64,000 nt of DNA from an uncultured Bacteroidales bacterium (GTDB taxonomy: Bacteria; Bacteroidota; Bacteroidia; Bacteroidales; Bacteroidaceae), in the NCBI GenBank assembly GCA_902789725.1, contig CADAPC010000037.1:1-64000 (forward strand). The letters are read 5' to 3'. Both the position numbers and the translations under genes were made by a program. This document shows positions 49,154-55,395 of the stretch, piece by piece (position 1 is the stretch's first letter; the number at the start of each line of letters is the position of its first letter). The notes beneath the pieces are model-generated. The model saw only the letters and a list, made by a program, of their open reading frames with translations, ran no database searches and was not told the origin of the DNA.

Positions 49154-50356
49154 TTACATCTGTTTCATCGCTTCAGCATGTTTCAGATAGGTGTCCAGGT
49201 CTTTGTCGCCCCTGCCGCTCACCGTGAGCACAACCACGGTGTCGGTGCTGAATTGATCCTTCACCTTGGGCAGCAAAGCCAAGGCATGGGCACTTTCGAG
49301 TGCGGGGATGATGCCTTCCATGCGAGTGAGTTCGAAGGCTGCGCGGAGGGCCTCGTCGTCGTTGGCTGCAAGCACCTGAGCGCGTCCTGTCTCGTAGAGG
49401 TTGCAATGGATGGGACCAGTGCCTGGATAGTCGAGACCGGCCGATATGGAGTATGGCTCGATGATTTGCCCGTCCTCAGTCTGCATCAGCTTGATGCGGC
49501 TGCCATGCAGAATGCCGACGGTGCCCACCTGCATGCTGGCGGCTGTCTGCCCCGAGTCAATGCCAAGGCCTCCAGCCTCGCCAAGAATGATTTTCACGCG
49601 CTCGTCGTCAATGTAGTGGTAGATGGTGCCGGCGGCATTGGAGCCTCCGCCCACACAGGCCATCAGCACGTCGGGGTAGTCCCTGCCCACTTGCTCCTGG
49701 AGCTGCCATTTTATTTCCTCTGAGATGACCGACTGCAGCCTGGCCACCATGTCGGGATAGGGGTGAGGACCAACGGTACTGCCTATAATATAAAATGTGT
49801 CGGCCGGATGGCAGCACCAGTCGCGTATAGCCTCGTTGGTGGCGTCCTTCAGCGTCTTGTTGCCGCTTTCTACAGGCACAACGGTAGCTCCCAGCATTTT
49901 CATGCGCTCCACGTTCACATGCTGGCGCTGCACATCGAGTGCTCCCTGATACACGGTGCAGGGCATGTCCATGAGTGCACAGGCCGTGGCAGTGGCCACA
50001 CCGTGCTGTCCGGCTCCCGTTTCGGCAATGATGCGCTTCTTGCCCATCTTCTTAGCCAGAAGAATCTGCCCCAGCGCATTGTTAATCTTGTGGGCACCTG
50101 TGTGGTTCAGATCCTCACGTTTCAGGTAGAGTTGGCAACCATACTTCTCGCTCATCCTTTTGGCAAAGTAGAGTGGGGAAGGGCGACCCACGTAGTCCTT
50201 GAGCAGGGCATGGTACTCTTGTTTGAACTCCTCACTCTCCAAAATGGGGAGGTAGGCCTTTTTCAAATCCTCCACGGTTTTGTAGAGAATTTCAGGAATG
50301 TAGGCTCCGCCGAATTGTCCGTAGAAGCCGTTTTCATCTACTTGGTAAGTCAACAT
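49154..50356 (-). CDS. trpB: tryptophan synthase beta chain
   Basis: A 400-aa PLP enzyme that joins indole and serine. PLP Lys90 is in NHTGAHKINNALGQ; AETGAGQHGVA (about 115) and the Gly-rich CVGGGSNAAGT phosphate site (about 235) are present, followed by LGEAGG and SAGLDYPGTGP. This is the TrpB1 type that works with TrpA. First structural gene of the operon, 146 bases after the leader peptide stop. Confidence 0.97.
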   Translation of the reverse strand: MLTYQVDENGFYGQFGGAYIPEILYKTVEDLKKAYLPILESEEFKQEYHALLKDYVGRPSPLYFAKRMSEKYGCQLYLKREDLNHTGAHKINNALGQILLAKKMGKKRIIAETGAGQHGVATATACALMDMPCTVYQGALDVQRQHVNVERMKMLGATVVPVESGNKTLKDATNEAIRDWCCHPADTFYIIGSTVGPHPYPDMVARLQSVISEEIKWQLQEQVGRDYPDVLMACVGGGSNAAGTIYHYIDDERVKIILGEAGGLGIDSGQTAASMQVGTVGILHGSRIKLMQTEDGQIIEPYSISAGLDYPGTGPIHCNLYETGRAQVLAANDDEALRAAFELTRMEGIIPALESAHALALLPKVKDQFSTDTVVVLTVSGRGDKDLDTYLKHAEAMKQM

Positions 50357-50414
50357 ATCTTTACTTTTTTATTATATTTATTCTATAAACAATAACCTCT
50401 CATCAATAACCAAC

Positions 50415-50446
50415 TAAAAAAAAGCCCGTCGTAAGTACGACAGGCT
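50415..50446 (-). terminator. trp operon attenuator terminator
   Basis: On the minus strand agcctgtcgta pairs with tacgacgggct (one G-T wobble) and is followed by ttttttt (50416-50422). It lies between the leader peptide and trpB, so it would stop transcription before the structural genes when tryptophan is plentiful. Confidence 0.85.
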
Positions 50447-50537
50447 CTTTCTTGTGCTATGCTTTATGTTGGGGGGCGCATAGGGGCATGACCAATTGGA
50501 CTTACGATTTTTTGAATCCCAAGCTGCGCCACCACCA
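50429..50537 (-). promoter_or_regulatory. candidate alternative pairings of trp leader RNA
   Basis: Two alternative pairings are visible. TCGTAAGT (50500-50507, containing the leader stop codon) is exactly complementary to ACTTACGA (50429-50436), which lies in the loop and 3' arm of the terminator, so this pairing would block it. GGCGCA next to the Trp codons (within 50525-50537) can pair with TGCGCC (within 50470-50480). The first is the expected antiterminator; the second could be a pause stem. Confidence 0.6.
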
Positions 50538-50561
50538 ATATGCGTTAAAGTTCTTGATCAT
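50502..50561 (-). CDS. trpL: trp leader peptide
   Basis: A 19-codon open reading frame encoding MIKNFNAYWWWRSLGFKKS, with three consecutive Trp codons at positions 9-11, between a consensus promoter and a terminator upstream of trpB. When charged Trp-tRNA is scarce the ribosome would stall on these codons and leave the region around the leader stop free to pair with the terminator. The stop codon itself lies inside the candidate antiterminator arm. Too short to be recognised by size; position and Trp run make the assignment strong. Confidence 0.88.
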   Translation of the reverse strand: MIKNFNAYWWWRSLGFKKS

Positions 50562-50614
50562 TTTTTCTGATGTTTTTGAACGATGTCCGACTGCATGCGG
50601 ACTGATTTCGTGTG

Positions 50615-50646
50615 CAAAGTAATGGAAAAAGTTTTATACTGACAAA
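50615..50646 (-). promoter_or_regulatory. trp operon promoter
   Basis: TTTG (50643-50646), 20 bases, then TTACTTTG (50615-50622) on the minus strand. The -7 box differs from TAnnTTTG at one position. Transcription would begin about 45-50 bases before the leader peptide start. The -33 element touches the T-run of the preceding gene's terminator. Confidence 0.65.
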
Positions 50647-50687
50647 TAAAAAGGAGAAAAAATCACTTTTCGTATGATTTTTTCTCC
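50646..50687 (-). terminator. intrinsic terminator upstream of trp promoter
   Basis: ggagaaaaaatca (50653-50665) pairs perfectly with tgattttttctcc (50675-50687), 13 bp with a 9-base loop, followed on the minus strand by tttttattt. It ends the transcript of the secreted-protein gene that starts at 51493, protecting the trp operon from read-through. Confidence 0.85.
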
Positions 50688-50728
50688 CTTTTGTTGCCTT
50701 TTGCGGCGAAAGTAGGGTGTGTTTCAGC

Positions 50729-51493
50729 CTATTTCACCATCACCGTCTTGCCTTTCACCACGTAGATGCCCTTCTGCAGACCTTCCACGCTGTCAGCTAC
50801 TTTCACGCCCGACAAGTTATAGATTTCTACCTTTTCGTTGGGCTTAGCCACCGACTTGATGCTTGTCACGTCGCCAGCAATGTGGTTGGTGGCGAGGCGG
50901 GTGAAATTGCCGTTGGAGAGTTTCACGTAGCAGCGGGTGGCATAGAATCCGCTGGTGGTGTTATCTACATTGACGAAGGATGCCTCTGCATTGTCCTTGG
51001 CCAGGATGCCATACAACCCCTGCGCTTCCATCTGCTTGCTGGCGGCAGCCATGGTGACCGTTTCGCCCGAGCCGGCAGCTGTGAAGCTGATGGGTGCGGC
51101 GGCTTGCACAATTTCAGCTTTTTCAGCCACGAATTTCTTCGAGCCGTTCTCGCCTGTGTAGAACAGGATGTAGGGTGCGTTGGGCTGAATGCCTTCCGAC
51201 TTGCAGTTCTGGAAGTTCAGCTTCACCTCCATTCCGTCGTTTTCCACTCCGACGAGTTTCTCCAGTTTGCAGTCGCTGCCGAAGGCGTCGTTCACCTGTT
51301 CCTCGGTCATGGCAAAAGGCAGGGAGAGGGTGTTCCACCCGTTGAAGAGGTAACGGTTGATGGTTACGTCCAATGTTTGTCCATCGTACTTTGCAAGGTC
51401 GGTGCCTGCATAGGTGCTCAACGTTAATTTCTGCTGAGCGGATGCGCCGATGCAACTGAGTGCAAGAGCGGCCATGAGTAATAGTTTCTTCAT
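50729..51493 (-). CDS. secreted protein with C-terminal sorting-like module
   Basis: A 254-aa exported protein of unknown function. I chose the Met at 51493 since MKKLLLMAALALSCIGASAQ is a good signal peptide; the longer frame adds 36 residues running into the end of fbp. The body has NRYLFNGWNTLSLPFAMTEE (about 50-69), a block seen in secreted Prevotella/Bacteroides proteins of unknown role. The end, IYNLSGVKVADSVEGLQKGI followed by YVVKGKTVMVK, looks like the short C-terminal modules (type IX-like sorting or stalk domains) of this phylum. Surface location is inferred. Confidence 0.72.
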   Translation of the reverse strand: MKKLLLMAALALSCIGASAQQKLTLSTYAGTDLAKYDGQTLDVTINRYLFNGWNTLSLPFAMTEEQVNDAFGSDCKLEKLVGVENDGMEVKLNFQNCKSEGIQPNAPYILFYTGENGSKKFVAEKAEIVQAAAPISFTAAGSGETVTMAAASKQMEAQGLYGILAKDNAEASFVNVDNTTSGFYATRCYVKLSNGNFTRLATNHIAGDVTSIKSVAKPNEKVEIYNLSGVKVADSVEGLQKGIYVVKGKTVMVK

Positions 51494-51597
51494 ACGCTTT
51501 AGGTTTTTAATGAATGTTGTTGTGTAAATTAAATGTTGTTTATCTCTCATTTCGGGTTCTCTCTCTCCGCAGGGAGTGGGGAGAGTCCGCTGCTGTG

Positions 51598-53604
51598 TCA
51601 TTTCACTTCTTTGATGAATCCGTTGCGGTAGGCAAAGAGGAGACGTTTCAGATTTTCCACTTTTGCCCTGAGCACCTTGCCTTTGTCGGTATCCTTCACA
51701 TACATGCGCTGGGAACTCAACTCCACAATTTGGGTGGAACTCTTGATGTCGTCGCCGTTCTCGATGGCATCTTCGGCCGATTTGAAAGGCTGGTGCTGCA
51801 CCAGGTCGAGTCCGCGGCTGTGGAAGGTGAGCGTGTAGCCGGCAATGCCTGTCTCTGGCTGGTAGGCTCGGGAGAACCCGCCATCGATCACCAGCAGTTT
51901 TCCGTTGGCTTTGATGGGCGTTTCGCCTTTGAGCACTTTCACAGGCGTGTGTCCATTGATGATGTGGCGGTGCTTCCCCTCCACGCCAAAGTTGTCGAGA
52001 ATCATATCTACCGTCTTCTCGTCGTTGTTGTATTGGTAGTAGTAGCCTTTCGTCTCGGTGTAGGTGCTTTTGTCCTTGATGAAGTAGCGCTCAAAGGTGG
52101 TCATCTTGTCCTTGTCGAAGAGGGGAGAGTCTTTTCCGCACCAAAGGTACCAGATGTAGTCTCTGGCAAAGTCCTTGCGCTCCTTGGGCGTGTCGTCGTT
52201 AAATGCCTCGCGCACCAGGTGGCCTGTCTTCTTCATCAGTTCCATGCCCTTATACTTCTTGTCGCCAATCTGCACTTCCTTCAAGCTTCCGTCGGCATTG
52301 AGCGGCACGGTGGCGTGGTACATCAGGTTGCTGTTGGAGATGTGGTACATGCCTCCATGAGCCAGCAGACACTGGATGTGGCGTTGCAGCTTGTCGCTGG
52401 TGCGGAAGGAATGTTCCAGCTTGGTCATCAGCATCTCTTCCTCCTCGGTGAGTTCGTTGGGGTGCTCCTTGCCGACGGTGGGGAGGAACGTGTCGAGCAT
52501 TTCGTATTCGTTGCCATCGATGAAGCAGGTGCCATTGCCGAAGTAGATGTGTTCCAGCATTTTCCGCCCGGCCATGTCGTATTCGGGGTGGCGGTCGATG
52601 ATTTTGGCCTCTTCCTTGAATTGTATTACCGTGATGGCCTTGTGCATTTGGGCAATGAGCCGGTTGGTCTTCTTGTCGTGCTGGCTCTCCTTGGTGAGTT
52701 CGTTGGCGGCAAACTGCTTGCAGGGGTCGTCCTTGTAGGTTTCCATGGCGAAGGTGGCCAAGGGGAGCAGGTTGATGCCATATCCGTCCTCGAGTGTTGC
52801 CAGGTTGCCGTAGCGCAGGGAGAGTCGCAGCACATTGGCAATGCAGGCCCTGTTGCCAGCGGCGGCGCCGAACCATTCTATGTCGTGGTTGCCCCACACA
52901 ATGTCGAAATGGTGGTAGTTCATCAGGGTTTCCATGATGAGGTGCGCTCCGGGGCCGCGGTCGAAAATGTCGCCCAGCAGGTGCAGGCGGTCAATGGCCA
53001 GCCGCTGGATGAGGTTGCAGATGGACACGATGAAGTGGTCGGCCCGCTGGGTGTCGATGATGGTTTGCACAATCACGTTGTAATACTGGTGGCGCTTTTC
53101 GCCCACACCGCTGTGGCTTTCGTGCAGCAGTTCCTCGATGATGTAGCCAAACTCCTCAGGCAGTTCCTTGCGGATTTTGCTTCGGGTGTATTTCGAGCTC
53201 ACCTCGCGCAGCACTTTGATGAGCTGGTTGAGCGTGATGATGTAGAAGTCTTCCATGTTGGTCTCGGCCGCCTTGATGTGTTGCAGCTTGGCCTCAGGGT
53301 AGTATATCAGCGTGCACAGTTCTTTCTTTTCCGACAGCCTCAGGGTGGGACCGAAAATTTCGTCCACCTTGCGCTTCACATATCCCGATGCATTGCGCAG
53401 CACATGGTTGAAGGCTTCGCTTTCGCCGTGGGGGTCGCTGATGAAGTGCTCTGTGGGCTTGGGAAGGTTCAGGATGGCTTCCAGATTGATAATCTCGCAA
53501 CTGGCTTCCGCCACATTGGGGTAGCTTTGTGCCAGCAACTGCAGATACCTCAAGTCGTCCCTGATCACTTCTTCGGTCAATATGTTTTCTTTCTGGTTGT
53601 CCAT
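51598..53604 (-). CDS. fbp: fructose-1,6-bisphosphatase, class III
   Basis: A 668-aa class III FBPase, a metallophosphatase-fold enzyme of gluconeogenesis found in Firmicutes and Bacteroidota. Metal-binding motifs are visible: HLLGDIFDRGPGAH (about 192-206), WGNHDIEWFGAAAGN (about 223-237), INGHTPVKVLKGE (about 546) and VIDGGFSRAYQPETGIAGY. The N-terminal YLQLLAQSYPNVAEASCEII is also family-typical. Full length. It lies 104 bases upstream of the secreted-protein gene on the same strand. Confidence 0.96.
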   Translation of the reverse strand: MDNQKENILTEEVIRDDLRYLQLLAQSYPNVAEASCEIINLEAILNLPKPTEHFISDPHGESEAFNHVLRNASGYVKRKVDEIFGPTLRLSEKKELCTLIYYPEAKLQHIKAAETNMEDFYIITLNQLIKVLREVSSKYTRSKIRKELPEEFGYIIEELLHESHSGVGEKRHQYYNVIVQTIIDTQRADHFIVSICNLIQRLAIDRLHLLGDIFDRGPGAHLIMETLMNYHHFDIVWGNHDIEWFGAAAGNRACIANVLRLSLRYGNLATLEDGYGINLLPLATFAMETYKDDPCKQFAANELTKESQHDKKTNRLIAQMHKAITVIQFKEEAKIIDRHPEYDMAGRKMLEHIYFGNGTCFIDGNEYEMLDTFLPTVGKEHPNELTEEEEMLMTKLEHSFRTSDKLQRHIQCLLAHGGMYHISNSNLMYHATVPLNADGSLKEVQIGDKKYKGMELMKKTGHLVREAFNDDTPKERKDFARDYIWYLWCGKDSPLFDKDKMTTFERYFIKDKSTYTETKGYYYQYNNDEKTVDMILDNFGVEGKHRHIINGHTPVKVLKGETPIKANGKLLVIDGGFSRAYQPETGIAGYTLTFHSRGLDLVQHQPFKSAEDAIENGDDIKSSTQIVELSSQRMYVKDTDKGKVLRAKVENLKRLLFAYRNGFIKEVK

Positions 53605-53623
53605 GTAAAGGTATTTATGGGGG

Positions 53624-53631
53624 CAAAGATA
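53624..53631 (-). promoter_or_regulatory. -7 box TATCTTTG for fbp
   Basis: The minus strand carries TATCTTTG, matching TAnnTTTG, 20 bases before the fbp start codon. No matching TTTG at standard spacing. Confidence 0.45.
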
Positions 53632-53925
53632 ATAAAAAGTTTGGAATTATGAATCAGGAATTAAGAATTATTTACCTTTCAAAGTGTTTTTTTGCTCAAA
53701 TTCGGTGGAAATACCATTGGCTTCTAGGTCGCTTCGCTCAAAATTATACAAAAATTTATTCAAAAAATTAGATGAACTGCCGGGATGGCGTAGCCTTTTG
53801 ATCATTTTTAAAAAATGGAAATTGCGGATAAAATGATTGGTAATAAATAGGGATATGAAGGAATTTTGCTATTTAACATAATCGTGATTCTGTTTCAAAA
53901 ATCCTTTTACGTGCAATGCCCATAA

Positions 53926-53975
53926 AATGTCCACGAATTTTCACAAATAAGCATTCATGAACATTCGTGGACATT
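53926..53975. repeat. 13-bp inverted repeat after HU gene
   Basis: aatgtccacgaat (53926-53938) and attcgtggacatt (53963-53975) are exact reverse complements with a 24-base spacer. It begins 15 bases after the HU gene end. No T-run follows in either direction, so it is either an unusual transcript end or a protein-binding site. Confidence 0.65.
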
Positions 53976-53990
53976 AGAAAGAATTAGCTG

Positions 53991-54554
53991 TTAGGGTTCT
54001 TCCGACTCGTTGCCACCCGTAGGCAGACCGCCACCGCCGGTGTTGGAACCTGCGGAGCCAGAACCTTCGTTGGTGGTGCTGCCGTTGTCAGAATCGTCGC
54101 CACCGTCCTCCACAGTGCCCGGGTCGGCTGAGGTGACACGCTTCACCTCGTTGCCGTTGCGGTCGATGCAGGTGATGACCACGCTGGTCTTGGACAGCTC
54201 TTCCTTCAACTCCACGGCTGGAGTGAAGATGATGCGGCGCGTCTTGATGAGCGAGGTCTTCACGTCGTTCACGTCGGCCACCGTCTTTGCGCTCAGTCCG
54301 AAGCGCATGGTGCCCAGTCCAGGCAGAGCCACGGAGTGTCCCTCGGTGGCCCAGGCCTTGATCACCTCGCCGGCAGCGTCCCAGCAAGCGTGCATCACAC
54401 CCTCGCTCACTCCGCTGCGAAGAGCGGCTTCGCGAATCACTTTCTCTTGGCCAAGAGCCGAATACAGCTCTGGCATCATGACGTAGCGGTAAAAACCCTC
54501 GTCACTTTTGGAGAACTTCAGTAGTTTCTCCTTTGCCTTGATTCTCAGTGCCAT
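53991..54554 (-). CDS. HU-related DNA-binding protein
   Basis: A 187-aa member of the HU-related family of Bacteroidota. Residues 1-130 fit the DNABII fold with EKVIREAALRSGVSEGVMHA (helices), a GHSVALPGLGTMRFGLSAKT beta segment (about 71-90) and the arm-like KTRRIIFTPAVELKEEL; the last 45 residues are a disordered Gly/Ser/Asn/Glu tail (GSGSAGSNTGGGGLPTGGNE). In Bacteroides this type often accompanies primase/VirE-type genes and amidases. Here the divergent neighbour is a primase-helicase. DNA bending or organisation of that locus is an inference. Confidence 0.85.
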   Translation of the reverse strand: MALRIKAKEKLLKFSKSDEGFYRYVMMPELYSALGQEKVIREAALRSGVSEGVMHACWDAAGEVIKAWATEGHSVALPGLGTMRFGLSAKTVADVNDVKTSLIKTRRIIFTPAVELKEELSKTSVVITCIDRNGNEVKRVTSADPGTVEDGGDDSDNGSTTNEGSGSAGSNTGGGGLPTGGNESEEP

Positions 54555-54800
54555 AACTAACTTTGTTTTAAGTCGTTTTACTTTGTGTTAACTAACTCTG
54601 CTGTTTAGTAGGTTCGTCTCCAGGTGCCTTCCCTTCCTCCAGGTGTGGGGAAAGTTGGGCTGTTGTATGCCGACCCACCATGCCAGCCTTGTGTGTGGAT
54701 TCGGAGTTCCTTTTCCGGGATGCGTCCTAAATATTTTTCCTCCGCGGCGCAGAAAAATCTCGGACTCGTTCCAGTAAATCTACCTCCTCTTCTACAGCTA

Positions 54801-54831
54801 CAAAGTTACGACTTTTTTCCGACACAGGCAA
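54801..54831 (-). promoter_or_regulatory. promoter for HU-related gene
   Basis: TTG (54829-54831), 20 bases, then TAACTTTG (54801-54808) on the minus strand. The transcript would have a leader of about 240 bases before the start codon at 54554. Confidence 0.55.
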
Positions 54832-54949
54832 GCATTTAACTAATTATTTTACAAGAAAATGAAAGTTTTTTTTCAGCTTTTGATTCGGGTGTTACGAGTA
54901 TTGGGGAGACCATGAAGAATTTTGAGAAGAGAGGGCTGTTGCAGCAGCA

Positions 54950-55295
54950 TGTGAATGCACTACCCTGTATGGTGAGCAATAGTGTGTGATTTGTGAATGA
55001 GAAAAACCTTGCTGAAGGAAGGGAAAAAAGACTGTAACCATTCACAAACCATTCACAAAACACGGCGAACACGGGAAGATGTGAAAAATGTGAACGGAAA
55101 ATGTGAATGTTAAAAAATACTGAAAATCCGACAGTTATTCAAAATTATTTGCAAAAATTCACAAAATTCACAAAGTATAATGATAACAGTAGAGATGGGA
55201 GGTAAAGATGAATAAATAGACGTGTTTTGGAGACAGGGAGATGGGGAATCTGTGAATGTGAAGAAAAAGTGAATAAAATAGAAAAAAAGTGAATA
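54950..55295. repeat. iteron-like TGTGAA repeat array
   Basis: TGTGAATG occurs at 54950, 54992, 55102 and 55251; its reverse complement CATTCACA at 55039 and 55050; ATTCACA at 55157 and 55166; variants TGTGAAA at 55080 and TGTGAAC at 55089; partial GTGAATA at 55269 and 55289. Twelve sites in 346 bases, both orientations, ending just before the -33 box of the primase-helicase promoter. This could be a set of binding sites for an initiator or repressor. Confidence 0.65.
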
Positions 55296-55299
55296 CTTG

Positions 55300-55332
55300 T
55301 TTGGATATTAAAAAAATAATTCTTAACTTTGC
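55300..55332 (+). promoter_or_regulatory. promoter for primase-helicase
   Basis: TTTG (55300-55303), 21 bases, then TAACTTTG (55325-55332). The first start codon is about 60 bases downstream. The leader contains gcctctttaaggc, a short stem. Confidence 0.65.
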
Positions 55333-55395
55333 ATCGTGGATAGGTGAATGCCTCTTTAAGGCTGAAACCTTGACATTTTTTAGGATAATAATGCT

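Larger units (their letters stand above)
53605..53990. other. intergenic region between fbp and HU gene
   Basis: AT-rich, without a gene that I can support. It contains a -7 box for fbp (53624-53631) and a 13-bp inverted repeat (53926-53975) close to the end of the HU-related gene. Confidence 0.55.
54555..55395. other. divergent intergenic region with repeat array
   Basis: An 841-base gap between the HU-related gene (minus) and the primase-helicase (plus). It contains a promoter for each gene (54801-54831 and 55300-55332), a 240-base leader ahead of the HU gene, and an array of TGTGAA repeats over 54950-55295. I find no supported gene inside. Confidence 0.7.

Noticed and set aside
51514..53652. 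712-residue open frame on the plus strand opposite fbp
   Set aside because: It lies wholly antisense to a well-conserved class III FBPase with all metal motifs; the translation is Val/Leu/His-rich without family features, typical of a shadow frame in GC-rich coding DNA.
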